Counted from the stretch's first letter, positions 20,947 to 30,413 are shown. The stretch: DNA of 44,938 bases from Planococcus sp. ISL-109 (GCF_018613655.1 NZ_JAGGPW010000034.1:1-44938), one strand, 5' to 3'. Numbers and translations: made by a program. The notes: a model not told the origin generated them from the letters alone.

Positions 20947-21147
20947 ATGGAGATGAAAGAATTCGGGTTGAATGATATTGTCGAAATGAAAAAAGGGCAT
21001 CCGTGCGGGGCAAACGCTTGGAAGATCATCCGCATGGGTGCCGACATCCGCATCAAATGCGAAGGTTGCCAGCACAGCGTTATGTTGCCGCGTGTCGAGT
21101 TCAATAAAAAAATGAAAAAAGTATTGGTCAAAGCGGAAACGGAATGA
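20947..21147 (+). CDS. DUF951 domain-containing protein (YyzM-like)
   Basis: 66-residue protein with MKKGHPCGANAWKIIRMGADIRIKCEGC, a conserved Cys and CxxC-like pattern (PCG... CEGC) suggesting a small metal- or RNA-binding fold. DUF951 members sit upstream of ychF across Firmicutes, as here. No function is established. The ATG has GGAGGG 8-10 bases upstream. Confidence 0.85.
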   Translation: MEMKEFGLNDIVEMKKGHPCGANAWKIIRMGADIRIKCEGCQHSVMLPRVEFNKKMKKVLVKAETE

Positions 21148-21151
21148 GGAA

Positions 21152-21180
21152 TGGACATTTCCGTCTCCTCTTCCTATAAT
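21152..21180 (+). promoter_or_regulatory. Promoter of ychF
   Basis: TGGACA (21152-21157), 17-base spacer, TATAAT (21175-21180). It lies directly after the DUF951 stop codon and about 45 bases before the ychF start. Confidence 0.75.
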
Positions 21181-21226
21181 AGAATGGTTGCAAAATTTGT
21201 GAACGAGAAGAAAGGTCGTGAATCCT

Positions 21227-22327
21227 TTGGCATTAACTGCAGGGATCGTAGGATTACCAAACGTGGGGAAGTCCACATTATTTAACGCTATTACAAAAGC
21301 GGGCGCTGAAGCAGCGAACTACCCGTTCTGTACGATAGATCCGAACGTTGGAATCGTTGAAGTGCCGGATGAACGCCTCGATAAATTGACAGAATTGGTG
21401 GATCCGAAAAAAACCGTGCCAACGGCTTTTGAATTTACCGATATTGCGGGGATTGTTGAAGGCGCGAGCAAAGGCGAAGGGCTCGGGAATAAATTCCTGT
21501 CCCATATCCGCGAAGTTGACGCGATTTGCCAAGTGGTCCGCTGTTTCGCTGACGATAACATTACGCATGTAACCGGGAAAGTGGATCCGATTTCGGATAT
21601 TGAAGTCATTAACCTTGAATTGGTACTGGCGGATATGGAAAGCATTGAGAAACGCATTGCACGTGCGGCGAAATTAGTGAAACAAAAAGATAAGGATGCG
21701 GTTGCAGAAGAGCCGGTCTTGATGAAACTGCGTGAAGCTTTTGAAGACGGCCAATTGGCGCGTTCGATCGATTTCACAGATGACGAGCTGCGCATTGCAA
21801 AAGGCTTGAACTTGTTGACGCTCAAACCGATGCTCTACGTCGCAAACGTTTCCGAAGATGAAATCGCGGATGCCGATAACAACGAATACGTTCAAAAGGT
21901 TCGTGAGTTCGCGGCCAAGGACAAAGCCGATGTTATCGTCATTTGTGCGAAAATTGAGGAAGAAATGGCTGAACTGGATGACGAGGAAAAGGAAATGTTC
22001 CTTGAAGAGTTGGGCATCCAGGAGTCTGGATTGGACCAATTGGTCAAAGCTTCTTACAGTTTGCTTGGACTGGCGACTTATTTCACTGCCGGCGTCCAGG
22101 AAGTGCGTGCATGGACATTTAAAAAAGGCATGAAAGCACCGCAATGTGCCGGCGTCATCCACTCGGACTTTGAACGCGGCTTTATCCGCGCCGAAACGGT
22201 CGCTTACGACGATTTGGTCGAAGCAGGCTCGATGGCAGCGGCGAAAGAAGCTGGAAAAGTGCGTCAAGAAGGAAAAGAATACATCGTCAAAGACGGCGAT
22301 GTCATGCTCTTTAGATTTAACGTGTAA
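21227..22327 (+). CDS. ychF: Redox-regulated ATPase YchF
   Basis: Obg-family P-loop protein that prefers ATP and associates with the ribosome. G1 is GLPNVGKSTLFN at 9-20, G3 is DIAGIVEGASKGEGLGNKFL, a coiled-coil insert lies at about 130-200, and a TGS domain is at the C-terminus (MLFRFNV end). I chose the TTG at 21227, which gives the family-typical MALTAGIVGLPN start (366 residues) with AAAGG 11 bases upstream. The GTG at 21218 is almost on top of the ribosome site. Confidence 0.95.
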   Translation: MALTAGIVGLPNVGKSTLFNAITKAGAEAANYPFCTIDPNVGIVEVPDERLDKLTELVDPKKTVPTAFEFTDIAGIVEGASKGEGLGNKFLSHIREVDAICQVVRCFADDNITHVTGKVDPISDIEVINLELVLADMESIEKRIARAAKLVKQKDKDAVAEEPVLMKLREAFEDGQLARSIDFTDDELRIAKGLNLLTLKPMLYVANVSEDEIADADNNEYVQKVREFAAKDKADVIVICAKIEEEMAELDDEEKEMFLEELGIQESGLDQLVKASYSLLGLATYFTAGVQEVRAWTFKKGMKAPQCAGVIHSDFERGFIRAETVAYDDLVEAGSMAAAKEAGKVRQEGKEYIVKDGDVMLFRFNV

Positions 22328-22410
22328 GGCTTAAGCCGAATGTTTATTTTCAGTCACACAGTCATTGGAAACAAGTTAAGAATGGATTGGCGGCTGGAAA
22401 AGAATACCGG

Positions 22411-22442
22411 AACCGGGTGCTTTTTCAGCATCCGGTTTTTTT
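22411..22442 (+). terminator. Terminator after ychF
   Basis: Stem AACCGGGTGC / GCATCCGGTT with a 6-base loop and seven T, just before the next gene. Confidence 0.8.
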
Positions 22443-22458
22443 ATGAGGAGGGAAACAA

Positions 22459-22842
22459 ATGTATTTATTCGCATATGGAACGTTAAAGCGCGGCGGCAAA
22501 TACCATTTCTATCTAGAGGAAGCGGAGCTGGTCGAAGAGCACATAACGACGACAGGCCGCTTGTATGATACGGGTCTCGGCTATCCGGCGCTCGCCTTGT
22601 CGGGGGACGATGTGATTTCCGGGGAGCTATACGACATTCCGGACGTCTTATGGCCGGCGATCAACGACCTGGAAGATTATTCGGGAGATTCAGAGACGGA
22701 CCTTTACGACCGCCTGACGATCGAAATCGAAACGGCGCGCGGCACAAAACAAGCGATCATCTACACGGCGAAAGTGCAACGCTTATTGAAAGAATATATC
22801 CCGGAAGGCGTCTGGGACGTGGAACGGTCATTTGTGAAGTGA
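22459..22842 (+). CDS. Gamma-glutamylcyclotransferase-like protein
   Basis: 127-residue GGCT/AIG2-like fold: the start MYLFAYGTLKRGGKYHFYL holds the YGTL substrate-binding loop, and INDLEDYSGDSETDLYDR holds the acidic region expected for catalysis. Family members cyclise gamma-glutamyl amines or dipeptides, but the substrate of this bacterial YtfP-like group is unclear. The ATG has GAGGAGGG upstream. A convergent terminator follows. Confidence 0.85.
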   Translation: MYLFAYGTLKRGGKYHFYLEEAELVEEHITTTGRLYDTGLGYPALALSGDDVISGELYDIPDVLWPAINDLEDYSGDSETDLYDRLTIEIETARGTKQAIIYTAKVQRLLKEYIPEGVWDVERSFVK

Positions 22843-22860
22843 GTTTGTGTTTGAAAGAAA

Positions 22861-22901
22861 AAAAGGACAGCACAGCAGGAAGTCTGCTGTGCTGTCCTTT
22901 T
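22861..22901. terminator. Bidirectional terminator between convergent genes
   Basis: Perfect 18-base arms beginning AAAAGGACAGCACAGC around GAAGT. It separates the plus-strand cyclotransferase gene from the minus-strand DUF3267 gene. Confidence 0.92.
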
Positions 22902-22956
22902 GATTATCGTAAAATGGTAATTATTCCCTTTTTTAATGAGATAATAGGCCTCGACT

Positions 22957-23511
22957 TTATAGCGTACTGGAATCTGGAAAGTCGGAATAGACATGAAGGC
23001 GGGGAAGCTCCGGGTCATCCAAAATCCACGCATCGTCCGGCTCTTTTCGAAGTTCCCGGTACATGAGGAAGTCGGCAAACGCGCCGGCTGTCAGCATCGC
23101 ACCGAGCAGCACGAGCACCTGGTCGCCGATCCAGAAACCGAGCATTGTCGGCACAAAGGCGGTCATCCAAAACGGCAACAGCAATACGGTGCGCATGGCG
23201 CGGTTTTTCACCGGCTGGTCGCTTGTCGCATAGGCAATGCCCATTTTCAAGTTAAGCCCGTATTGCAGCGAGGAGATCGGCACTTTGCCGAAGACGACAA
23301 AACCGATCAGATGGAATAATTCGTGGAGCACGATCAACAGCGCATAACCGGCGATAAAATAGACAATTCCTGTGAGCGAGAAAGCGAACGATAGCGGCTC
23401 ACGGAAAAACTGATAGGCGAGCGCGAAGGCCACGACGAGCAGCACGTTGAACCAAAGCGCTTTCGGCGCGATTTCTTCTATATTCAAATCGATGATCCTG
23501 CGTGGGTCCAT
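22957..23511 (-). CDS. DUF3267 family putative membrane zinc metalloprotease
   Basis: 184-residue membrane protein with four hydrophobic segments. The HELFH motif (residues 63-67) inside a membrane helix is the zinc-binding signature of intramembrane zincins. DUF3267 proteins are often annotated as putative zincin peptidases; the substrate is unknown. I chose the ATG at 23511 (MDPRRII) because GAAGGA lies at the proper distance. A GTG three codons upstream is too close to that site. It is the only minus-strand gene between parA and rlmH. Confidence 0.8.
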   Translation of the reverse strand: MDPRRIIDLNIEEIAPKALWFNVLLVVAFALAYQFFREPLSFAFSLTGIVYFIAGYALLIVLHELFHLIGFVVFGKVPISSLQYGLNLKMGIAYATSDQPVKNRAMRTVLLLPFWMTAFVPTMLGFWIGDQVLVLLGAMLTAGAFADFLMYRELRKEPDDAWILDDPELPRLHVYSDFPDSSTL

Positions 23512-23560
23512 GTGCGTCACATCCTTCGCTTGATGCTTTCAGTATAGCTGAAAATAGCGC

Positions 23561-23589
23561 TTGCCGGAAGTATCGCGTTATGCTACAAT
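23561..23589 (+). promoter_or_regulatory. Promoter of the rpsF operon
   Basis: TTGCCG (23561-23566), 17-base spacer, extended -10 TGCTACAAT (23581-23589). It is followed by the rpsF leader. Confidence 0.75.
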
Positions 23590-23619
23590 ATGTTGATGTG
23601 AGTAATATTTATGATTGCT

Positions 23620-23667
23620 TGCTCCTTGCCCGCTGGAATCAGCAGGGCCCAAGTCCATAAGGAGGTG
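23620..23667 (+). promoter_or_regulatory. rpsF leader structure, candidate S6:S18 autoregulatory element
   Basis: CTCCTT (23622-23627) can pair with AAGGAG (23659-23664), which is the rpsF ribosome site. Between them GCCCGCTG (23628-23635) pairs with CAGC-A-GGGC (23640-23648). A structure that hides the start site fits the known S6:S18 leader class of bacterial rpsF operons. The fold was judged by eye only. Confidence 0.6.
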
Positions 23668-23675
23668 ACAATACG

Positions 23676-23963
23676 ATGAGAGAATACGAACTAATGTACA
23701 TTGTACGCCCGAGCATTGAAGAGGATGCTAAGAAAGCTCTTGTTGAGCGTTTCAGCGAAATCCTAACTTCAAACGGTGCTGAAATCATCGAGTCGAAAGA
23801 GTGGGGTAAACGCCGTCTAGCTTACGAAATCAACGATTTCAAAGAAGGTTTCTACCAGATCGTTAAAGCTAACGCTGGAGCTGAAGCTATCAACGAGTTT
23901 ACACGTCTTGCGAACATCAATGAAGACATCATCCGCTACATCGCTGTACGCCTCGACGCGTAA
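23676..23963 (+). CDS. rpsF: 30S ribosomal protein S6
   Basis: 95-residue small-subunit protein that pairs with S18 on the platform. The start [17 protein letters not shown] and the end [16 protein letters not shown] are family signatures. ATG start with AAGGAGGTG. First gene of rpsF-ssb-rpsR, an arrangement conserved in Firmicutes. Confidence 0.98.
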   Translation: MREYELMYIVRPSIEEDAKKALVERFSEILTSNGAEIIESKEWGKRRLAYEINDFKEGFYQIVKANAGAEAINEFTRLANINEDIIRYIAVRLDA

Positions 23964-24016
23964 GCGATCCGCGGAATACAGATAATACATGACTTGAAGA
24001 AGGGGGTTGAATTCTG

Positions 24017-24514
24017 ATGATCAACCGGGTTGTATTGGTCGGAAGACTGACAAAAGATCCTGATCTTCGCTACACGCCAAGCGGAGCGGCGGTGGCTCGT
24101 TTTACACTTGCTGTAAACCGGACATTCTCCAATGCGCAAGGCGAACGCGAAGCAGATTTTATCAATTGTACCGTTTGGCGCAAGCAGGCTGAAAACACAG
24201 CGAATTTCCTGAAAAAAGGGAGTCTCGCAGGTGTCGAAGGCCGCATTCAGACTGGCAGCTACGAGGGTCAAGATGGTAAGCGCGTTTATACGACAGAAGT
24301 GGTGGCGGACAGCGTTCAATTCCTTGAACCGAAAAGCGCAACTTCTGGAGATCGCCCTTCAGGTGATCGTTCTTATGGGCAGCAGCAGCCGTCTTATCAG
24401 CAGAACCAACCATCTACTAGTCCAAGTCAGCAAAAAAATACTCGTGTAGATGACGATCCATTCTCAAGCGGAAGCGGTAAGATCGAAGTTTCAGACGACG
24501 ATCTGCCATTCTAA
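24017..24514 (+). CDS. ssb: Single-stranded DNA-binding protein
   Basis: Homotetrameric SSB that coats ssDNA at forks and recruits partners. OB fold at residues 1-110 ([21 protein letters not shown] at the start), then a Gln/Ser/Pro-rich flexible linker at about 115-150. The acidic tip SDDDLPF is the docking peptide for RecO, PriA and others. 165 residues. The ATG follows AAGGGGG. It sits between the S6 and S18 genes as in B. subtilis ssbA. Confidence 0.97.
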   Translation: MINRVVLVGRLTKDPDLRYTPSGAAVARFTLAVNRTFSNAQGEREADFINCTVWRKQAENTANFLKKGSLAGVEGRIQTGSYEGQDGKRVYTTEVVADSVQFLEPKSATSGDRPSGDRSYGQQQPSYQQNQPSTSPSQQKNTRVDDDPFSSGSGKIEVSDDDLPF

Positions 24515-24567
24515 TTTGAATGGAAACTGACGAATAGAAATCTGAAAAGTAAGGGAGGTAATTCGAT

Positions 24568-24804
24568 ATGGCACCACGTCGCGGAGGCAAGAAGCGTAAA
24601 AAGGTTTGTTATTTCACTTCAAACAACATTACACGCATCGACTACAAAGACACTGATTTGCTTAAGAAATTCATTTCTGAGCGAGGCAAAATTTTGCCAC
24701 GTCGTGTTACGGGCACTAGCGCAAAATGGCAACGTCGTTTGACGGTTGCAATAAAACGCTCTCGTATCATGGCACTTCTACCGTTCGTAGCGGAAGAGAA
24801 ATAA
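24568..24804 (+). CDS. rpsR: 30S ribosomal protein S18
   Basis: 78-residue basic protein with the N-terminal tail [19 protein letters not shown] and the core [24 protein letters not shown] typical of S18. It binds S6. ATG start with GGGAGG upstream. Last gene of the operon, followed by a terminator. Confidence 0.98.
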   Translation: MAPRRGGKKRKKVCYFTSNNITRIDYKDTDLLKKFISERGKILPRRVTGTSAKWQRRLTVAIKRSRIMALLPFVAEEK

Positions 24805-24812
24805 GATTGTTC

Positions 24813-24843
24813 AGGAGACCGGGAAACCGGTCTCCTTTTTTAT
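24813..24843 (+). terminator. Terminator after rpsR
   Basis: Stem GGAGACCGG / CCGGTCTCC with loop GAAA (a stable tetraloop) and seven T. Confidence 0.92.
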
Positions 24844-24869
24844 TTGTGTGGGAATAATAGTGGAAGGGT

Positions 24870-25020
24870 GTAGTGGTGGAGATTGCGCTCTAGCCGGACG
24901 CTTTCCGGAGGGCTCGCATTGAGCCGCTTCGTCGCTACGCTCCTGCAGGGTCTCAATTGTCTCGCTATTCCTCCCGGAGTCGCCGGCTTCCGCTCCATCT
25001 CTAGGTTTAGACGGGTAGGC
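24870..25020. repeat. Structured intergenic repeat
   Basis: The ends GCCGGACGCTTTCCGGAG and CTCCCGGAGTCGCCGGC are imperfect inverted repeats around a stretch with GCTTCGTCGCTACGCTCC. GACGCTTTCCG-containing elements of this style are familiar to me from intergenic DNA of Bacillales. A weakly similar stretch occurs at about 39705-39860. No coding potential is seen. Confidence 0.45.
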
Positions 25021-25092
25021 AGTTTTTCACTCCATTCTAATCAGCATCTGAATACGCATAGTTTCTCTGGTCTGGTCACCCGACTAGCTAGC

Positions 25093-25318
25093 TGATTGTC
25101 CAGTTCCTGCTCATTTTAAGCGAAGCATCTCTAGGGAAGCGATTTCCTATACAGCGGGCGAATAACATGGAAGCAGATATTATTTCACTCATTAGAATCA
25201 AAGAAATGTAACAGCCGTTTCGCGCCAAGGGTGAGCCGATGCAATGAGACAAGCGGTTTTCTTGGCTCACTGCAAGAGGCTAACCCAAAGCGGAACTGGC
25301 GAATGCTGACGTGACGCT
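25093..25318. repeat. Dispersed repeat, copy A
   Basis: It shares many short blocks in the same order with 33694-33882: CCTGCTCATT, CTAGGGAA, GAAGCAGA, TATTTCACTCA, GCGCCAAGGG, CTCACTGCAAGAGG, AAAGCG, GTGACG. Copy A carries about 35 extra bases between GCGCCAAGGG and CTCACTGC. The whole 24843-25596 stretch shows no convincing gene. Confidence 0.65.
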
Positions 25319-25573
25319 TAAAACAAGCACAGGCAAACTTCCGCACTCTAATTCCACCGCTCTTAAGGAAGCGATTCCTCAAAATGGGGATGAATTTTAT
25401 AGAAAACATAAAAATTCCAATCACTCGATTAATGACATCGAACAGTTTGGCATTTTCGCACAGCAAATCAAATCGTCCGTGATGATTTCGATAGGCAACG
25501 ACTGGATATGTGACGGTAATAGTTTTCTTCTGGCAAGGATGCAGCAGATGGCCAGCGCAATGGTCCCCCTTTT

Positions 25574-25602
25574 TTGTTCGAGAACTTGAATCATGTTACA
25601 AT
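25574..25602 (+). promoter_or_regulatory. Promoter of the yybS-gdpP-rplI-dnaB operon
   Basis: TTGTTC (25574-25579), 17-base spacer, extended -10 TGTTACAAT (25594-25602), about 30 bases before yybS. Confidence 0.6.
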
Positions 25603-25630
25603 TACAAGGATGAAATAAACTCGAAAGAAG

Positions 25631-26599
25631 ATGAAAAACAGAACTATGCCTAATCAAAAGACACGTCAGTTGACGAATGGAGCCATGATGACGGCACTGT
25701 TTGCCGTCTTGTTGGCTATTTCTGTATATGTACCGGTGTTGAGTTTGATCAGTACCTTGTTTTTGGCATTGCCGATTGCGTGGTATAGTGCCAAGTATCC
25801 AGCAAAGGCTTCGGCTCTTGTAGCTGTGGTCGGAGTTGTGTTGAGTTTTATGATAGGCGGGCTGCTGGCGATTCCGCTGGCACTGATCCATATCCCGCTC
25901 GGTCTGGTAATTGGTTTGTCGATCCATTATAAGAAAAGTAAATTGTTCATGTTCATGGGCGCGAGCATTACGCTCCTATTGTCGCTGATGATTCAGTATT
26001 TGGCGGCGATGGCGTTCTTCGGCATTAACTTCATTGAGGAATTTACGGCAGCGATGCGGCTGTCCGTCGAACAGACAGAAGGCTGGATGGAACGTCTTGG
26101 GCAAACGCCGACGGAAGATTATCAGGAACTGGTCGAGGAGTTTATCTTGACGTTTGAGACCTTGATGCCGACGCTATTGATTTTGGCGGTGTTTACGACG
26201 GTATGGGTACTGTTAGTGATCCTGTTGCCGATTTTGAAGCGGCTCGGAACCACTGTACCGAAGTTTCCACCGTTCCGCGATATGCGCTTGCCAAAGAGCG
26301 TGTTGTGGTATTATTTGATCGTCATCTTGGTATCTTTGCTGTCTGATTTTGAGCAGGGGACGATGGCGTATTTGATTTTTGCGAATGCCTCGACGCTGCT
26401 GCAGTTTTTGCTGTTTTTGCAGGGGGTATCATTCTATCATTTCTATGTTCACCAAGAGGGCTGGCCTCGCTGGGTGACGGTGCTGGTGACGATTTTTGCA
26501 TTTCCTTTGCAGTCGTTTACGAGCATCATCGGGATTTTGGATCTCGGCTTCGACATCCGAGGCTGGATCAAGCGGGCGCATGAGTCTAAAGGAAAGTAA
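25631..26599 (+). CDS. yybS: YybS family membrane protein (DUF2232)
   Basis: 322-residue integral membrane protein with about eight hydrophobic segments. It opens with RQLTNGAMMTALFAVLLAISVYVPVL, typical of the YybS/DUF2232 family that resembles ECF-transporter S components. Its position directly ahead of gdpP and rplI is conserved in Bacillales. No function is established. The ATG at 25631 abuts the purine-rich GAAAGAAG; the ATG at 25646 is an alternative start. gdpP follows after 14 bases. Confidence 0.85.
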   Translation: MKNRTMPNQKTRQLTNGAMMTALFAVLLAISVYVPVLSLISTLFLALPIAWYSAKYPAKASALVAVVGVVLSFMIGGLLAIPLALIHIPLGLVIGLSIHYKKSKLFMFMGASITLLLSLMIQYLAAMAFFGINFIEEFTAAMRLSVEQTEGWMERLGQTPTEDYQELVEEFILTFETLMPTLLILAVFTTVWVLLVILLPILKRLGTTVPKFPPFRDMRLPKSVLWYYLIVILVSLLSDFEQGTMAYLIFANASTLLQFLLFLQGVSFYHFYVHQEGWPRWVTVLVTIFAFPLQSFTSIIGILDLGFDIRGWIKRAHESKGK

Positions 26600-26613
26600 G
26601 GAGCTGAAGAGAA

Positions 26614-28590
26614 ATGTCGGCTTTTTTCAGGAAACGTAATATAAGATATCCATTGCTGGCATTGCTGGCTCTTGGAATGGCCGCTGTAATCCTCATCTCC
26701 CTTTGGTCAGAATGGGGCGCAGGCATTTTTGCCGTGCTCTACGGGGCGGCGATCACGTCGGCCTGGCTACTGGAAAAGCGGAACTATGAAGAAACGGAAA
26801 AACATATCGAAACGCTGTCCTACCGGATGAAGAAGGTTGGAGAGGAAGCGCTGCTTGAGATGCCGATCGGGATTTTACTGACCAGTGAAAACCATCAAAT
26901 TGAATGGGCCAATCCGTATATGACGGCAGCACTCGATTATGAGACGTTGATCGGCGAGTCGGTTTACGGCTTATCGGAAGACTTTAACCAATTGGTCAAG
27001 TCTTCCGAATCGAATGAAATGGTCATTTCGCTGGGCGGACGCAAATATCGCGTCTATTACCGTGCCGATGATCGGCTGTTTTATCTGTTCGATATTACCG
27101 AACAACTGGAGATCGAAACTTTGTATCATGCAGACCGGACCGTCATCGGCATTCTGTTCATCGACAATTACGATGAATTATCACAAGGAATGGACGATCA
27201 GGTGCGCAGCAATTTAAATAGCCTGGTGACATCTCTCATCAATAAATGGGGGACCGACAACGGCATTTTCGTGAAACGCATTTCTTCGGACCGCTTTATG
27301 GCGGTGTTCAACGAATCGATTTTAAAAACCTTGGAAGAAACCAAATTTACGGTGCTCGACGATATCCGCGAAGTGACGGCGAAAGACAATATGGCGCTGA
27401 CACTGAGCATCGGTGTCGGCGCAGGATCTGCGTCGCTCATCGAATTGGGCTCGATGGCGCAGTCGGGACTCGATCTCGTTCTTGGGCGCGGAGGCGACCA
27501 AGTGGCGATCAAGCATCCGAGCGGCAAAGTGAAGTTCTACGGAGGCAAGACGAATCCGGTGGAAAAACGCACAAGAGTCCGTGCACGCGTCATTTCCCAC
27601 GCGTTGCGTGATTTGATTCAAGAAAGCGACCAAGTCTTCGTCATGGGCCATAAAATGCCCGATATGGACTCGATAGGCGCAGCGGTCGGTGTTGCCAAGA
27701 TGGCGGAGATGAACCGCGTCAAGGGCCGCATCGTCATCGATTTCGACGAATACGACCGCAGCGTCATGCGCCTTATGGAAGAAATCGAAAGCGACCCGGA
27801 CCTGTTCGAGCGCTTTATCACGCCGGAAGAAGCGCTGGCGGAAATGACCGAGCATTCGCTTCTGGTCGTGGTCGATACCCACAAACCGTCGATGGTCATC
27901 GATACACGATTGCTCCAGCGCATGGAACGCGTCGTTTTGATCGACCATCACCGGAGAGGCGAGGAATTCATCACCAATACGATGCTCGTCTACATGGAGC
28001 CGTATGCGTCTTCTACGGCGGAGCTGGTGACGGAACTGATCGAATACCAACCGAAGCATGATAAGCTGACGATGCTCGAATCGACGGCAATGCTTGCCGG
28101 CATCATCGTCGATACGAAAAGCTTTACGCTGCGCACCGGTGCGAGAACATTCGAAGCGGCATCGTATTTGCGCTCGAACGGCGCAGATACGGTGCTCGTG
28201 CAGCGCTTATTGAAAGAAGACCTCGAGACGTATATCGAGCGGGCGAAAATCGTCCAAAGCGTCGAGTTCGTCGGCGACGGCATCGCCATCGCGAAGGGCG
28301 AGCCGGGGCGCATCTACAGCCCTGTGCTGATTGCCCAGACGGCCGACATCTTACTGACGATGAAAGATGTCAACGCGTCTTTCGTCATCGCAGAACGGAC
28401 AGAAGGCGGCGTCGGCATCAGTGCCCGCTCGCTCGGCGAAGTCAATGTCCAAGTTGTGATGGAAAACCTCGGCGGCGGCGGCCATTTAACGAATGCGGCC
28501 ACGCAAATGCCGAATGCTACGCTTGAAGAAGCGGTCATGCAATTAAAATTAGCATTGAAGGAAAACCATAAAGGGGGATCTGAAGAATGA
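26614..28590 (+). CDS. gdpP: Cyclic-di-AMP phosphodiesterase GdpP
   Basis: Membrane enzyme that hydrolyses c-di-AMP and so sets potassium, wall and beta-lactam homeostasis. Two N-terminal membrane helices (about 12-52) are followed by a PAS domain (about 80-150) and a degenerate GGDEF domain (about 170-300). The DHH-DHHA1 catalytic part comes last: [11 protein letters not shown] (~345), VVDTHKP (~420), LIDHHRRG (~442) and the substrate-binding [10 protein letters not shown] (~618). All metal-binding motifs are intact, so it should be active. 658 residues, family standard. Overlaps rplI by 4 bases (ATGA). Confidence 0.96.
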   Translation: MSAFFRKRNIRYPLLALLALGMAAVILISLWSEWGAGIFAVLYGAAITSAWLLEKRNYEETEKHIETLSYRMKKVGEEALLEMPIGILLTSENHQIEWANPYMTAALDYETLIGESVYGLSEDFNQLVKSSESNEMVISLGGRKYRVYYRADDRLFYLFDITEQLEIETLYHADRTVIGILFIDNYDELSQGMDDQVRSNLNSLVTSLINKWGTDNGIFVKRISSDRFMAVFNESILKTLEETKFTVLDDIREVTAKDNMALTLSIGVGAGSASLIELGSMAQSGLDLVLGRGGDQVAIKHPSGKVKFYGGKTNPVEKRTRVRARVISHALRDLIQESDQVFVMGHKMPDMDSIGAAVGVAKMAEMNRVKGRIVIDFDEYDRSVMRLMEEIESDPDLFERFITPEEALAEMTEHSLLVVVDTHKPSMVIDTRLLQRMERVVLIDHHRRGEEFITNTMLVYMEPYASSTAELVTELIEYQPKHDKLTMLESTAMLAGIIVDTKSFTLRTGARTFEAASYLRSNGADTVLVQRLLKEDLETYIERAKIVQSVEFVGDGIAIAKGEPGRIYSPVLIAQTADILLTMKDVNASFVIAERTEGGVGISARSLGEVNVQVVMENLGGGGHLTNAATQMPNATLEEAVMQLKLALKENHKGGSEE

Positions 28591-29036
28591 AAGTGATTTT
28601 CATGAAAGACGTAAAAAATGTAGGCAAAAAAGGTGATATTAAAAACGTGGCGGACGGCTATGCCAACAACTTCCTGCTGAAAAATAACTTGGCTGTAGAA
28701 GCCGACCAGGCAGCGATGAGCAAACTTGCCGGGCAGCAGAAAAAACAAGAACAAGAAGTCGAGCAGGAACTTATCGAAGCCAAAGAGTTGAAAGAAAAAC
28801 TCGAGGCGTTGACCGTCGAATTGACGGCGAAATCGGGTGAAGGCGGCCGCTTGTTCGGCTCCATCACGACCAAACAAGTTGCGAAAGAACTCGAGAAAAA
28901 ACACGGCTATAAAATCGACAAGCGCAAAATGGAGCTCGACGATGCAATCCGTGCGCTCGGCTATACGAACGTGCCGGTGAAATTGCATCATGAAGTGACA
29001 GCGACACTGCGCGTGCACGTTACTGAAGAAACGTAA
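28587..29036 (+). CDS. rplI: 50S ribosomal protein L9
   Basis: 149-residue two-domain protein: N-terminal rRNA-binding domain ([33 protein letters not shown]), a long connecting helix (about 45-75), and the C-terminal domain with [13 protein letters not shown]. It projects from the L1 side of the ribosome and restrains frame slippage. Start overlaps the gdpP stop; GGGGG lies upstream. Confidence 0.97.
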   Translation: MKVIFMKDVKNVGKKGDIKNVADGYANNFLLKNNLAVEADQAAMSKLAGQQKKQEQEVEQELIEAKELKEKLEALTVELTAKSGEGGRLFGSITTKQVAKELEKKHGYKIDKRKMELDDAIRALGYTNVPVKLHHEVTATLRVHVTEET

Positions 29037-29047
29037 GGGGAATAGAT

Positions 29048-30403
29048 ATGAACGAATCGATAGACCGCATCCCGCCGCATAACCAGGAAGCTGAGCAATC
29101 CGTTATCGGGGCCATTTTCCTGGAGCCACAGGCACTTGTTTCTGTTGCGGAAATCGTCATGCCGGAGGATTTCTACCGCATTGCCCACCAGAAGATCTTC
29201 CAGACGATGGTCGATCTAGCGGACCGCGGCAAAGCGATTGATTTGGTCACGGTGACAGAAGAGCTATCGGTTAAAAAAGAGCTCGAAGATGTCGGGGGCT
29301 TGTCGTATTTGACCGAGATCGCCAATGCGGTTCCGACAGCCGCAAACGTCGGGCATTACGCCCATATCGTTGAAGAGAAAGGGTTACTCCGCCGCCTCAT
29401 CCGCGTCGCCACATCGATTGTCGAAGACGGTTTCACGCGTGAAGACGAAGTGGAAACATTGCTCGCAGAAGCCGAAAAGAAAATGATGGAAGTATCCAGC
29501 CGCAAGAACGCTGGAGACTTTGTCCACATCAAAGACGTTTTGGTGAAAACTTACGACAATATTGAATTATTGCATACGCGCAAAGGTGACGTTACCGGGA
29601 TTCCGACCGGCTTCCCTGACTTGGACAAAGTGACGGCGGGCTTTCAGCGCAACGACTTGATCATCGTGGCCGCCCGACCGTCCGTCGGTAAGACGGCGTT
29701 CGCCTTGAACGTCGCGCAAAATGTCGCGACGAAAACTGATGAAAATGTGGCGATCTTCAGCCTGGAGATGGGCGCAGAGCAGCTCGTCATGCGGATGCTC
29801 TGCGCAGAAGGCAATATCGACGCGCAGGTCATGCGGACCGGTGCGCTGCAAAATGAAGACTGGCGCAAGTTGACGATGGCGATGGGCAGTTTGTCGAATG
29901 CCGGCATTTTCATCGATGACTCGCCGGGTATCCGCGTCAACGATATCCGTGCGAAATGCCGCCGCCTGAAGCAGGAATACGGGCTCGGCATGATTATGAT
30001 CGATTATTTGCAGTTGATTGCCGGAACCGGCAAGGCCGGCGAAAACCGCCAGCAGGAAGTATCCGATATTTCCCGTTCCCTAAAAGGTCTGGCCCGTGAA
30101 CTCGAAGTTCCGGTCATCGCGCTGTCCCAGCTGTCCCGTGGCGTTGAACAACGGCAAGACAAACGTCCGATGATGTCCGACTTACGTGAATCCGGATCGA
30201 TCGAGCAGGATGCCGATATTGTTTCGTTTTTGTACCGTGAAGATTATTATGACAAAGAAACTGAAGACCAGAACATGATTGAAATCATCATCGCCAAACA
30301 GCGGAACGGCCCGACCGGCACCGTCAAACTGGCGTTTGTGAAAGAATATAATAAATTCGTCACCATCGACTGGGCGGACCATGAATCCGGCGGCCAATTT
30401 TAA
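29048..30403 (+). CDS. dnaB: Replicative DNA helicase (DnaB; DnaC in B. subtilis naming)
   Basis: Hexameric 5'-3' helicase of the fork. The N-terminal primase-interacting domain (about 1-100: HNQEAEQSVIGAIFL) is joined by a linker to the RecA-like domain. Walker A is ARPSVGKTAFALN, Walker B MIMIDYLQLI, and the arginine-finger region is SDLRESGSIEQDADIV. 451 residues. No intein is present, although this is a common intein site. It follows rplI by 11 bases and ends the operon. Confidence 0.97.
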   Translation: MNESIDRIPPHNQEAEQSVIGAIFLEPQALVSVAEIVMPEDFYRIAHQKIFQTMVDLADRGKAIDLVTVTEELSVKKELEDVGGLSYLTEIANAVPTAANVGHYAHIVEEKGLLRRLIRVATSIVEDGFTREDEVETLLAEAEKKMMEVSSRKNAGDFVHIKDVLVKTYDNIELLHTRKGDVTGIPTGFPDLDKVTAGFQRNDLIIVAARPSVGKTAFALNVAQNVATKTDENVAIFSLEMGAEQLVMRMLCAEGNIDAQVMRTGALQNEDWRKLTMAMGSLSNAGIFIDDSPGIRVNDIRAKCRRLKQEYGLGMIMIDYLQLIAGTGKAGENRQQEVSDISRSLKGLARELEVPVIALSQLSRGVEQRQDKRPMMSDLRESGSIEQDADIVSFLYREDYYDKETEDQNMIEIIIAKQRNGPTGTVKLAFVKEYNKFVTIDWADHESGGQF

Positions 30404-30413
30404 ATACGACCAT

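Noticed and set aside
25311..25927. Open frames on both strands (92 and 168 codons) in the gap before yybS
   Set aside because: Neither has family-like sequence; one overlaps yybS and both lie partly in the dispersed repeat.
27322..28059. A 245-codon frame opposite gdpP
   Set aside because: Mirror of the intact GdpP catalytic domain; His/Arg-rich translation typical of an antisense frame.
29048..30403. Possible intein in the replicative helicase
   Set aside because: Length is 451 residues and Walker motifs are uninterrupted.
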